The translations under genes were made by a program, and so were the position numbers. Below are positions 16,425 through 24,622 of a stretch of 64,000 bases of DNA, one piece after another. Every line of letters begins with the position of its first letter. The stretch's first letter is position 1. The notes under the pieces were generated by a model. That model did not search any database. It had not been told where the DNA came from and saw nothing but the letters and a program-made list of their open reading frames with translations. This stretch comes from DAOUBP01 sp964513075 (GTDB lineage: Bacteria; Chloroflexota; Anaerolineae; CG2-30-64-16), in the NCBI GenBank assembly GCA_964513075.1, contig CAZELR010000010.1:32069-96068 (forward strand). The letters are read 5' to 3'.

Positions 16425-18515
16425 TTACTTCAAAGCCAGCCGCATGTCAATGCCCAGCACACCCCGGCCCTTCTCAAATACGAGCAAGGGGTTGATGTCG
16501 AGTTCGACAATCTCCGGGAAGTCGGTGACAAGTTGTGAGATTCGCAGTAACGTATCGACGAGGGCATCCTGGTCGGCCGGCTTCTCGCCGCGCACGCCGC
16601 GCAGGAGCTTGTAGGAGCGGATCTCGCTTAACATCTCCACCGCGTTGCGCCGGTCGATGGGCGCCACACGGAAGGTGACGTCCTTCAGCGCCTCGACATA
16701 AATGCCGCCCAGACCGAACATGATCAGCGGGCCGAACTGCGGGTCGCGGTTGACGCCGATAATGATCTCGCGGCCGCCCTTCACCATCTGCTGAACCTGG
16801 CAGCCCCAGATCGTAGCATCGGGCATGTGCCGCTTGCCGCGGTACACCAGCAGATCGAATGCGTCACGCACCTCGCTGGCGGAAGCGATATTCAGCTTGA
16901 TGCCGCCGATGTCCGATTTGTGCAGGATGTCGGGGGACGCGATCTTCATCACGACCGGGTAACCGATCGATTCCGCCAGTGTGACCGCCTCATCAGCCGT
17001 CGCGGCCAACCCCGTCTTCGGCAGCGGGATGCCATAGGCAGCCAGGACATCGCGGGCCTCGGTGTCGCCCATCGTCACGCGGCCATCGGCGCGCACGGCG
17101 GCAAAAACCGCCTTGACCTTCTCACGGTCGACCGCGAACTCCTCAAGCGCCAGCTTGGGTGTGTTGAGCCATGTGCGCTGTTTCCACATCGCCGAAATTG
17201 CGGTCACGGCACGCTCGGGCACCTGGTAGTTTGGCACATCATAGGAGCGCAGGACCTCGACCCCCTTGCGTATGGCCAGGTCACCCATCATTGCGCCGAA
17301 AACCGGTTTATTGTACTGCTTCGAAAGCTTGCCCAGCACCTCGGCCGTCTCAGGGATTTGTGTGGAGGTCTGCGGCGTCAGCACCAGCAGCACGGCGTTA
17401 ACCGCGGGGTCCTTCAGCGCGGCCTCGATTGCCAGGCCGTACCGTTCGGCCGGCGCGTCCCCCAACACGTCAATCGGGTTCGCCACGCTGGCCGCGGCCG
17501 GCAGCAGCGGCTGGAGGTATTGTTTGGTTTCGTTGCTGATCGCGGCCAGGTGCAGCCCGGCGTGTTCGATGGCATCGGAAGCCATGATGCCGGGGCCGCC
17601 TGCGTTGGTAATGACCGCGATGGCGGGGCCTTCCAGCAATGGCTGGCGGGAGAACGCCTGGGAGATATCGAACAGGTCTTGTACCGAGCCTGCACGGATG
17701 ATGCCGCATTGCTTGAACGCAGCCTCGTAGGCCGCCTCAGAACCGGCCAGGCTGCCGGTGTGCGACGATGCCGCCTTCGAACCGGCGCTCGTGGTGCCTG
17801 ATTTGATAGCGATGATCGGCTTGCTGCGGGTGACTTCACTGGCTACGCGGATGAACTCGGGCCCGTTGGTGATCGATTCCAGGTAGGCCATGATGGCCCG
17901 CACCTCGGAATCTTCGGCCCAGCCCGACACCAGGTCAAACTCGTTGATATCGGCCTTGTTACCGATGCTGTAGAACCTTGAGAAACCGATGCCCTGGCCC
18001 AGCGCCATGTCGAGGATCGAGGTGCAGAGCGCGCCGGATTGCGACATGAAGGCGATTTTGCCACGGCGAGGCATGCCGGCGGCGAAAGAGGCGTTGAGCT
18101 TGCAGACTGTGTCGATGATGCCCAGGACGTTGGGGCCAATCATCCGCATGCCGTACTTTTTGACGATCTGGGTGACCTGCAGCTCCAGCGCCTTGCCCTG
18201 GGGCCCAACTTCTTTGAAACCGGCGGTGATGACGACCGCACCCTTCAAGCCGCGCTGGCCGCACTGTTCCATCACGGCGGGCACGGCTTTGCTCGGCACC
18301 AGGATCACAGCCAAATCGACCGGATCCGGACAGTCCAGCACGGATGCATAGGCCTTCAACCCCAGGATCTCCGGCGCTGTCGGGTTAATCGGGTAGACGG
18401 CGCCTTCATAACCGTACTGGATTATGTTGTTCAGGACCTGATAGCCCAGCTTGTCTGGGCTTGTGGAGGCGCCGACGACCGCAACGCCTCTGGGCTCGGT
18501 GAACATCTCAAGCAT
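16425..18515 (-). CDS. acdA: Acetate-CoA ligase (ADP-forming), fused alpha-beta
   Basis: 696-residue enzyme that converts acetyl-CoA (or another acyl-CoA), ADP and phosphate to acetate, CoA and ATP, an energy-conserving last step of fermentation. The order is CoA-binding domain (GVAVVGASTSPDKLGYQVL), succinyl-CoA-ligase-like domains (MSQSGALCTSILD; phospho-His in SSHTGSLAGSEAAYEAAF) and a C-terminal ATP-grasp domain (LAAYGIPLPKTGLA, GYPVVMKIASPDILHKSDIGG). Domains that are separate subunits in archaea are fused here, as in many bacteria. The start at 18515 has AAGGGGAG seven bases upstream; the longer frame adds 37 unconserved residues. Confidence 0.93.
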   Translation of the reverse strand: MLEMFTEPRGVAVVGASTSPDKLGYQVLNNIIQYGYEGAVYPINPTAPEILGLKAYASVLDCPDPVDLAVILVPSKAVPAVMEQCGQRGLKGAVVITAGFKEVGPQGKALELQVTQIVKKYGMRMIGPNVLGIIDTVCKLNASFAAGMPRRGKIAFMSQSGALCTSILDMALGQGIGFSRFYSIGNKADINEFDLVSGWAEDSEVRAIMAYLESITNGPEFIRVASEVTRSKPIIAIKSGTTSAGSKAASSHTGSLAGSEAAYEAAFKQCGIIRAGSVQDLFDISQAFSRQPLLEGPAIAVITNAGGPGIMASDAIEHAGLHLAAISNETKQYLQPLLPAAASVANPIDVLGDAPAERYGLAIEAALKDPAVNAVLLVLTPQTSTQIPETAEVLGKLSKQYNKPVFGAMMGDLAIRKGVEVLRSYDVPNYQVPERAVTAISAMWKQRTWLNTPKLALEEFAVDREKVKAVFAAVRADGRVTMGDTEARDVLAAYGIPLPKTGLAATADEAVTLAESIGYPVVMKIASPDILHKSDIGGIKLNIASASEVRDAFDLLVYRGKRHMPDATIWGCQVQQMVKGGREIIIGVNRDPQFGPLIMFGLGGIYVEALKDVTFRVAPIDRRNAVEMLSEIRSYKLLRGVRGEKPADQDALVDTLLRISQLVTDFPEIVELDINPLLVFEKGRGVLGIDMRLALK

Positions 18516-18643
18516 ATTCAGACTCCCCTTCTTGAGGGTCTCGGTGGGCCGGGGCGGATAAGTGGAGCCAGCCCATCCGGCCAGATGGAGCGCGCACAAC
18601 GCGCGCAAGCAAGTCGCTGCCGTCACCGGCGCTAAACAACAGG

Positions 18644-18672
18644 ATTATTGCACGATAGACGGGGCTGGTAAA
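18644..18672 (-). promoter_or_regulatory. Candidate promoter of the acetate-CoA ligase operon
   Basis: Minus-strand TTTACC (18672-18667), 17-base spacer, AATAAT (18649-18644), about 130 bases before the start codon. Each box has four to five consensus bases. Confidence 0.4.
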
Positions 18673-18700
18673 TGACGCGGGTCATGTCTCGTCGGATGGT

Positions 18701-18729
18701 TTGGTGGAATGCCCTGAAAAGGATAGAAT
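18701..18729 (+). promoter_or_regulatory. Candidate promoter of the cysteine desulfurase-mnmA operon
   Basis: TTGGTG (18701-18706), 17-base spacer, TAGAAT (18724-18729). AAGGAG (18736-18741) then serves as ribosome binding site, six bases before the ATG at 18748. Confidence 0.55.
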
Positions 18730-18747
18730 GGGGCCAAGGAGTTACGT

Positions 18748-19893
18748 ATGATCTACCTTGACCATTCGGCTACGACTGCTGTTGACCCGCGCGTGGTCGA
18801 GGCAATGCTGCCCTATTGGACCGAGATGTGGGGCAATCCATCCAGCATCTATGGCCTGGGCCGGCGCGCCTCAGCGGCATTAGAGGACGCGCGCGCGCGC
18901 GTGGCGCGGCTGTTGAATTGTCAGCCGGCGGAGATCGTTTTTACGGGCTGCGGCACCGAAAGCGATAACCTGGCGATCCGCGGCAGTGTGTTGCCCCTGG
19001 CCGCGAAAGGCCGCCGTCACATCGTCACGACCCCCATCGAGCATCACGCCGTCATTCATACCGCGGATGATCTGGCCGAGCATTTCGATGCCGATGTGAC
19101 CTACGTGCCGGTGGATCGGGCCGGCCAGGTGGCTCCGGCGGCCATCGAAGCCGCGCTCCGGCCCGACACTGCGCTGATCAGCGTGATGTACGCCAACAAC
19201 GAGGTCGGCGCCATTCAGCCTGTCGCGCAGATCGGCGCACTCGCCCGGCGGCATGGCGTGCTGTTTCACACCGACGCGGTGCAGGCCGGTGCCGCCTTGT
19301 CGTTGGACGTGCAGGCATTGAACGTGGATCTGTTGGCGCTGTCAGCGCATAAGTTTCACGGACCCAAGGGTGTGGGGCTGCTCTATGTGCGCCGCGGCGT
19401 CCGGCTTGTCGCCACCCAAACCGGAGGCAGCCAGGAACGCGGCCGTCGCTCGGGCACCGAGAACGTGCCGTATATCGTGGGGATGGCGCGGGCGTTGGAG
19501 CTGGCCCAGGCCGAGCGTGAGTCCGAATCGGCGCGTCTGTTGGCGCTGCGCGAGCGTCTGTGGGCCGGCCTGAGTGCAGCAATTCCCGACATCGAGATGA
19601 CCGGCCATCCGAGCCAGCGCCTGCCCGGCCATCTCAGCCTGATCGTGCGCGGAGTCGAGGCGCAAAGCTTGCTCATCGCCCTGGATCTTGCCGGGGTGGC
19701 TGCTTCCTCGGGGTCCGCCTGTGCCAGCGGCGCGCCCACCCCAAGCCACGTGCTCACCGCCATGGGCTACGGTCCGGTCGAGGCGTTGGGCGCGCTGCGT
19801 TTGACGCTGGGGCGCGAGAATACCGAGGCCGATGTCGATTTTGTGGTCGCGAAGCTGCCGGAGATCGTGAAGAAGATTCGGGGACACGGGTAG
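18748..19893 (+). CDS. iscS: Cysteine desulfurase (IscS/NifS type)
   Basis: 381-residue PLP enzyme that removes sulfur from cysteine as a persulfide. It has the YLDHSATT start, EHHAV with His99/100, the PLP lysine K202 in LSAHKFHGPKG and the catalytic Cys325 in SSGSACASG within a mobile loop. The next gene, four bases downstream, is mnmA, a user of this sulfur, so the pair probably serves tRNA thiolation; a role in Fe-S assembly is also possible. No iscU or scaffold gene is adjacent. Confidence 0.95.
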   Translation: MIYLDHSATTAVDPRVVEAMLPYWTEMWGNPSSIYGLGRRASAALEDARARVARLLNCQPAEIVFTGCGTESDNLAIRGSVLPLAAKGRRHIVTTPIEHHAVIHTADDLAEHFDADVTYVPVDRAGQVAPAAIEAALRPDTALISVMYANNEVGAIQPVAQIGALARRHGVLFHTDAVQAGAALSLDVQALNVDLLALSAHKFHGPKGVGLLYVRRGVRLVATQTGGSQERGRRSGTENVPYIVGMARALELAQAERESESARLLALRERLWAGLSAAIPDIEMTGHPSQRLPGHLSLIVRGVEAQSLLIALDLAGVAASSGSACASGAPTPSHVLTAMGYGPVEALGALRLTLGRENTEADVDFVVAKLPEIVKKIRGHG

Positions 19894-19897
19894 AGCG

Positions 19898-21031
19898 ATG
19901 GCTGAACGTGTGGTCGTCGCGATGAGCGGCGGGGTCGATAGCTCGGTGGCTGCGGCGCTGCTGGTGGAGCAGGGCTACGAGGTCATCGGCGTGATGCTGC
20001 GGCTGTGGTCCGAACCGCTCGCGCCGGCGTGGGGGGGCAGGGCTGAGGCCGCCGCCAACCGTTGTTGCTCGCTTGACGCGGTCCACGATGCGCGCGCGGT
20101 CGCCGATCGGCTGGCGATCCCGTTTTATGCGATCAACGCCGAGCAGCCCTTCAAAGAAGCGGTGGTCGACTTCTTCATCCAGGGCTACGGCTCAGGATTG
20201 ACGCCGAACCCGTGCCTGGTATGCAACCGCAGGATCCGCTTTGGCTTCCTGCTGGCGTATGCGCGTTCGCTGGGCGCGCGTTTTCTGGCGACCGGACATT
20301 ATGCCCAGGTGCGCCGTGATGCGGCCGGCCGCTACCAGCTTGTGCGCGGCGCTGACCGGGCCAAGGATCAATCCTACGTGCTCAGCGTGCTGGGCCAGCC
20401 CGATTTGGCCGGCGCGTTGTTTCCGGTGGGTGCATACACCAAGCCGGAAGTGCGCGCCCTGGCCGCGCAGCGCGGTCTGCCCACGGCCGCGCGCAGCGAC
20501 AGCCAGGATCTCTGCTTCGTCGCCGATGGCGACTACCGGCGTTTCCTGGCCGACTACGCGCCCGAGACGATGCGCCCCGGCCCGATCGTCGATCGTTCTG
20601 GCCGGCAGCTGGGCATTCATCGCGGCCTGCCGGGCTACACCATCGGCCAGCGCGGCGGGTTGGGCATCGCGGCAGCCCAGCCGCTGTATGTCTTGGCGCT
20701 TGATGTGACGCGCAACACATTGGTGGTGGGCACGGCCGCGGAGTTGGGGCACGACCGGCTGCGAGCCGCGGCGGTGAACTGGATCGCCGGTGAACCGCCG
20801 GCCGGACCGCTGCAGGCCGCGGTGCAGATTCGCTATCACGGGCAGATGGTTGCTGCCACCATCACACCGCAGCCGGACGGCGCTGCCGAAGTGCAGTTTG
20901 CCGCGCCGCTGCGCGACATCACCCCGGGTCAGGCCGCCGTGTTCTATGACGGCGACATCTGCCTGGGCGGCGGGACGATTGTCGCGTCCGGGGCAGGCGC
21001 TGAGGAGACGCAGGTTGAACCCATGGGTTGA
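19898..21031 (+). CDS. mnmA: tRNA-specific 2-thiouridylase
   Basis: 377-residue enzyme that thiolates U34 of tRNA-Lys, -Glu and -Gln using ATP and persulfide sulfur. The N-terminal PP-loop SGGVDSS (10-16) binds ATP. The nucleophilic Cys106 lies in NPCLVCN and its partner Cys206 in DSQDLCFV; TGHYAQ and KDQSYVLS are further family blocks. The C-terminal beta-barrel has GIHRGLPGYTIGQRGGLGI. Translation is probably coupled to the desulfurase upstream. The 3' end overlaps the next small gene by 17 bases. Confidence 0.96.
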   Translation: MAERVVVAMSGGVDSSVAAALLVEQGYEVIGVMLRLWSEPLAPAWGGRAEAAANRCCSLDAVHDARAVADRLAIPFYAINAEQPFKEAVVDFFIQGYGSGLTPNPCLVCNRRIRFGFLLAYARSLGARFLATGHYAQVRRDAAGRYQLVRGADRAKDQSYVLSVLGQPDLAGALFPVGAYTKPEVRALAAQRGLPTAARSDSQDLCFVADGDYRRFLADYAPETMRPGPIVDRSGRQLGIHRGLPGYTIGQRGGLGIAAAQPLYVLALDVTRNTLVVGTAAELGHDRLRAAAVNWIAGEPPAGPLQAAVQIRYHGQMVAATITPQPDGAAEVQFAAPLRDITPGQAAVFYDGDICLGGGTIVASGAGAEETQVEPMG

Positions 21032-21299
21032 CTGGTTGCAGGATGTGGCGCTTTCGCCCGCGCTCTGGCTGGGCGTGGTCCTGGCGTTGATCTACGGCAC
21101 GTTGTTCACGCTGTGGTGCGGGGGCGGCTGGCGGGCCTGGCGGCGCGATCTGTTGGCTGGGCTGGCGGGCTTTGGGATGGGCCAGGCCCTGGGCGTGCTG
21201 TTCCAATCGACCTGGCTGCGCGTCGGGGAGGTCCAGCTTCTGTGGGGCACGTTGGCCGCCGCAGCGGCGTTGCTGATCGGAAGACGCTTTACGAAATGA
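21015..21299 (+). CDS. Small three-helix membrane protein, unknown function
   Basis: 94-residue protein read from a TTG start inside the end of mnmA, with GGAG seven bases upstream. Three hydrophobic segments are visible: about 14-33 (ALWLGVVLALIYGTLFTLW), 44-60 and 72-88, with a basic loop RAWRRD between the first two and a basic end GRRFTK. I do not recognise the family. A later GTG start at about 21045 would also keep all helices. The 17-base overlap with mnmA suggests translational coupling. Confidence 0.65.
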   Translation: MNPWVDWLQDVALSPALWLGVVLALIYGTLFTLWCGGGWRAWRRDLLAGLAGFGMGQALGVLFQSTWLRVGEVQLLWGTLAAAAALLIGRRFTK

Positions 21300-21316
21300 A
21301 AGACTCGTGGTAGACT
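21288..21316 (+). promoter_or_regulatory. Candidate internal promoter before the small-protein genes
   Basis: TTTACG (21288-21293), 17-base spacer, TAGACT (21311-21316), overlapping the end of the preceding gene. GGAGG follows shortly before the ATG at 21338. Confidence 0.35.
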
Positions 21317-21337
21317 ATTCATGTTCGGAGGTGCAGC

Positions 21338-21622
21338 ATGGGAATTGCGCGCGATATCGCCATCATCGTCCTTGCCGTTGAGTCGATCGTAGTCGGCGTC
21401 CTGTTGGCTGTCCTGGTGTTCCAGGTTATCCGGCTCGTCAAGCTTCTTCGCGAAGAGGTGCTGCCCATCTTGAACTCCACGCAAGAGACGGTCAGCACGG
21501 TGCGCGGCACGGCGACGTTTATGAGCGATCATCTCATTCAACCGGTTGTCAAGGTTTCCAGTTTTGCGGCCGGTGCGCGGCAAGCAGCGAGCACCCTGCT
21601 GGGCCGCCGGGGCAAAGTATGA
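21338..21622 (+). CDS. Membrane-anchored small protein (DUF948-like layout)
   Basis: 94-residue protein with a single N-terminal membrane helix (about 7-31, AIIVLAVESIVVGVLLAVLVF) and a cytoplasmic, helical, amphipathic tail with EVLPILNSTQETVSTVRGTATF. This layout resembles DUF948-type small proteins that accompany YtxH proteins in other bacteria, and a YtxH-like gene is indeed next, 18 bases downstream. A role in envelope stress or cell-surface organisation is plausible but unproven. Confidence 0.75.
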   Translation: MGIARDIAIIVLAVESIVVGVLLAVLVFQVIRLVKLLREEVLPILNSTQETVSTVRGTATFMSDHLIQPVVKVSSFAAGARQAASTLLGRRGKV

Positions 21623-21640
21623 CGCTTGAAGGAGGCAAAC

Positions 21641-21967
21641 ATGAGTGAAAATGGTGGCGGTGAGTTCTTTTTCGGACTTGTGATCGGGGCGTTGGCCGGT
21701 GCAGCCGCGGCCTTGCTGTTGGCGCCTTCGTCGGGCGAAGAGATCCGCCAGCAGATCAGCGAGCAGGGCGTGGCCCTTAAGGACCGGGCCGAGAAGGTGG
21801 CCAGCGAGGCCCGGACGCAAGCGCAGCAACTGGCCGCAGAAGCACGCAGCCAGGCGGAACAAGTGCAGGAGCGCGGCCGCATTGTGCTCTCTGAGAATGT
21901 CAAAAAGGCCCAGCAGGTAGTTCAGGACGCGCAGACCAAGCTCAGTTCGACGGGCGAAACGGCCTGA
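21641..21967 (+). CDS. YtxH domain protein
   Basis: 108-residue protein with a glycine/alanine-rich membrane segment near the N-terminus (FFFGLVIGALAGAAAALLLAPSSGEE, with the typical L-L-x-A-P-x-S-G-x-E ending) and a long Ala/Gln/Glu-rich helix to the C-terminus, probably a coiled coil. This is the YtxH/GvpP-like layout of general-stress small proteins. Start at 21641 is fixed by GGAGG six bases upstream; an ATG-like start at 21626 lacks support. Confidence 0.85.
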   Translation: MSENGGGEFFFGLVIGALAGAAAALLLAPSSGEEIRQQISEQGVALKDRAEKVASEARTQAQQLAAEARSQAEQVQERGRIVLSENVKKAQQVVQDAQTKLSSTGETA

Positions 21968-21990
21968 GACTGAGGTGGAGCCAGGAAAAT

Positions 21991-22038
21991 AGAAACCAGG
22001 TTTCTGCACGAAACTTGTTTCGCGGAAACCTGGTTTTC
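21991..22038. repeat. AAACCAGGTTT-family palindrome, intergenic copy
   Basis: Arms AGAAACCAGGTTTC (21991-22004) and GAAACCTGGTTTTCT (22024-22038) around a 19-base loop. The element lies between convergent genes and may act as a terminator. Relatives of the same core occur inside pheS and pheT. Confidence 0.8.
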
Positions 22039-22047
22039 TGTCTGCGG

Positions 22048-23829
22048 TTAGTTGCTGGCGCTGATCTCGCGCCGTGCGCGCGGCAGCTCCCTGGCAACAT
22101 CCCCGGCCAGCACGCCCGCCATGCCGGTCAGGCGGCCGACAAGTTGGCCGGCGTGGCCGTGCAGGTAGGCGCCGGCAACGGCTGCCTCAAACGCCGGCAA
22201 CCCCTGCCCCACCATCGCCACGATCGCCCCAGCTAACACATCGCCGCTGCCTGCGGTGGCCAGCGCGGGCAGGGCAAACGGCAGCACGCCAACCCGGCCA
22301 TCCGGCGCGGCAATGACCGTATGCGGTCCCTTGAGCACCACAACATGACCCCACTCAACCGCCCAGCGCCGCGCAGTTTCGATGCGCGCGGTGTTGACCT
22401 GCGCGGCGGTTGTGCCGATCAGCCGGCCCATTTCGCCGGGGTGCGGAGTCAGGATGCTGTTGGGCGGCAGGCGTTGCGGCCAATCGGGCAACGACGCCAG
22501 GATGTTGAGCGCGTCAGCGTCGATCACGGTGCGGCCCTGCCACTGCTCGCCTGGCAGTCCTGCCGGGCCCAACACCCTCTCGATGAAGGCGCGCGCATCT
22601 TCTCCCGTGCTGAAGCCCGGCCCGATCAGCAGCGCGTTGTAACTCTCCGCCCCGGCCAGCAATTCGGCTGCGCCTGCAGCCGTGTGTGTCCCCGCCGGAC
22701 CAGGCAAGGGGAGCCAGGTGGCCTCTGGCAGCGCGCCGGCCAACGCAGGGTGCAACACGGCTGGCACAGCCAGCGTTACTAACCCCGCGCCCGCCCGGGC
22801 CGCGGCCGTGCCGCTGAGGAGCGCGGCGCCCGGGTAGTTGAGCGACCCCGCAACGATCATGATGCGGCCGAAGCTGCCCTTGTGCGCATCGGCCGGCCGG
22901 CCCGGCAGCCAACGACGAACGAACGCGTGATCGATCAACGCTCCCGGGACGTCCTCGGCAAGCTCGGGCGGGACACCGATGTCGACCACCGACAGCAGGC
23001 CGCACGCACCGGCGCCTGGGTATTGCAGATGGCCCCACTTGGGGAAGGCAAAGGTCACCGTCAGATCGGCGGGGATGGCGGCTGGGTCCAACGCGCCGGT
23101 GTTGCAGTTCAGACCGCTCGGGCAATCGACGGCCAGCACCGGCAGTGGCGGCCACTGGGGAGCCATCTCGTCATCTTCCCAATCTGCGTCGAAGGGCTCA
23201 TCTGGATCGGGATCCCAGGCGTCCTCCTCATCGTCCTCCGGATCGAATCCGGCGGGCGGGAGCGGCGGCAACTTGAGGCCCAGGCTTTGGGCTTCTACGA
23301 GCGGAAAGCGTGGAATGTTCAGGAGCGGGGGAAGGTCCTCCGGGGAGATGTGGCTGCGGCGCGCCACGACCTCCTCTTTCACGATCTGCATGAGCTCGGC
23401 CAGCCGGCCTTCGATGGGACGCGCGGCGCCTGTGCCCAGCAGCGCATCCACCACCAGGCTCGCATGGGCTAACTCATCACGCAGGTGGATGAAGTCGCTG
23501 TCGTTGTCGGCCCAGAGGATGGCGATGCCGCGGCGCCTCCGCTTGAGCAGGCGGAGGTTCTCATCCCCCTTGGCATCGCGTTTCCAGATATAGAGCGCTA
23601 CATCGTAGTCCAGCTCGCGGAGCGCACGCGCCGCCACCAGGCCGTCCCCGCCGTTGTTGCCGGGCCCCACCAGGATCAGCACTTTCTCCTGGGGCGCGAC
23701 CAACTGCAGCGCCACGGCAATCGCGCTGACGCTGCCTCCGGCCTGCTCCATCATGGCCGCGTACGAATGACCGCGGGCATCAGCGGCTTGCTCGATCCGG
23801 CGCATTTCTTCGACGTTGACTAGCTTCAT
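22048..23829 (-). CDS. nnr: Bifunctional NAD(P)HX epimerase/dehydratase
   Basis: 593-residue metabolite-repair enzyme that restores hydrated NADH/NADPH. The N-terminal epimerase domain (YjeF_N, about 1-300) starts VEEMRRIEQAADARG and has LVGPGNNGGDGLVAARAL and VVDALLGTG. The C-terminal ADP/ATP-dependent dehydratase domain (about 320-585) has GSFGRIMIVAGSLNYPGAALL, LIGPGFSTG, TVIDADALN, LTPHPGEMGRL and the ATAGSGDVLAG signature. The epimerase domain is interrupted by about 75 residues (150-225) that are very acidic, with runs such as PEDDEEDAWDPDPDEPFDAD, absent from typical homologues. The rest looks intact, so activity is likely retained. Confidence 0.93.
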   Translation of the reverse strand: MKLVNVEEMRRIEQAADARGHSYAAMMEQAGGSVSAIAVALQLVAPQEKVLILVGPGNNGGDGLVAARALRELDYDVALYIWKRDAKGDENLRLLKRRRRGIAILWADNDSDFIHLRDELAHASLVVDALLGTGAARPIEGRLAELMQIVKEEVVARRSHISPEDLPPLLNIPRFPLVEAQSLGLKLPPLPPAGFDPEDDEEDAWDPDPDEPFDADWEDDEMAPQWPPLPVLAVDCPSGLNCNTGALDPAAIPADLTVTFAFPKWGHLQYPGAGACGLLSVVDIGVPPELAEDVPGALIDHAFVRRWLPGRPADAHKGSFGRIMIVAGSLNYPGAALLSGTAAARAGAGLVTLAVPAVLHPALAGALPEATWLPLPGPAGTHTAAGAAELLAGAESYNALLIGPGFSTGEDARAFIERVLGPAGLPGEQWQGRTVIDADALNILASLPDWPQRLPPNSILTPHPGEMGRLIGTTAAQVNTARIETARRWAVEWGHVVVLKGPHTVIAAPDGRVGVLPFALPALATAGSGDVLAGAIVAMVGQGLPAFEAAVAGAYLHGHAGQLVGRLTGMAGVLAGDVARELPRARREISASN

Positions 23830-23847
23830 AGACGACTCCTCTCTTAC

Positions 23848-24480
23848 TCAGCTCTGGCCGGCCTCTGACCGAGCCGGGGCTGGCCGCATCGCCAGACGTC
23901 CGGCCACCAGGACCATGCTGCTCACCACCGGGATCAGCAGCAGCAGGTACGCGAAGCGCAGCAGAGCCGAGGGTGAGGCGCCGATGGGGTCCAGCGGATG
24001 CCGGAGCACCCCTGTGCGGCCAGCCATCACCGCCACCGCGACGGCCAACAGCAGCGCGGCGCCGGCTGTGAAGCGGCTGTCGCCCAGCAGCCGCGTGATG
24101 ACGACGACAATCAGACCCGCAGCGATGAGCTGCAGCGTCATGGTCACGCGCGGCTCACCCCAGGCGATCCACGGCCCCCAGGTCAGCCGGGTCGCGGGCA
24201 TGCTGACGACAAAGTGCGCGACCCAGAAGCCCCACCCGCTGAGCAGCAGCGCCTGGGTCCAACGCTCCCACGCCGGTTTGCGGGTGGCCAGGGCGACCAG
24301 GCCGGTCACCCCCGCTGCCAGCAGCCCCAACATTCCGGCCCGGCTCAGCGCACCATGCAGGTACACGATCTTGATGACCTGGCCCAGGGTCTTTTCAGCC
24401 GGCATCAGGACGAGGACCAGGAGCGCCGCCGTGACGCACAGGGCAAGAAGAAGCCAAAAACGACGCGTAGAGACATTCAT
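23848..24480 (-). CDS. Polytopic membrane protein, weak CcmC/CcsA resemblance
   Basis: 210-residue protein with about six hydrophobic segments. The segment GQVIKIVYLHGALSRAG followed later by WGPWIAWGEPRVTMTLQL recalls the order of conserved blocks in cytochrome-c heme-handling proteins (YRIxYxHVPAA and WGxWWVWDxRLT), but the tryptophan-rich WWD heme motif is not preserved, so I do not assign heme transport. It lies 18 bases upstream of the nnr gene on the same strand and could be cotranscribed. The start is uncertain: 24480 or 24492. Confidence 0.6.
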   Translation of the reverse strand: MNVSTRRFWLLLALCVTAALLVLVLMPAEKTLGQVIKIVYLHGALSRAGMLGLLAAGVTGLVALATRKPAWERWTQALLLSGWGFWVAHFVVSMPATRLTWGPWIAWGEPRVTMTLQLIAAGLIVVVITRLLGDSRFTAGAALLLAVAVAVMAGRTGVLRHPLDPIGASPSALLRFAYLLLLIPVVSSMVLVAGRLAMRPAPARSEAGQS

Positions 24481-24622
24481 AGGGTTGCACATCTCCGAAA
24501 AGGCATGACGGGCATGATAACCTAACTTGCGAGCAAACTCAAACACGTCCGAATCGTTTCGCATTTTGCGTTCTCCGTGGTATCATCCCGTTGATTCATA
24601 AGCCGGAAAGGATAGGCCTTGC

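Noticed and set aside
23848..24480. CcmC/CcsA cytochrome-c biogenesis protein
   Set aside because: Only loose similarity of two blocks; the WWD heme motif is missing and no other ccm genes are present.
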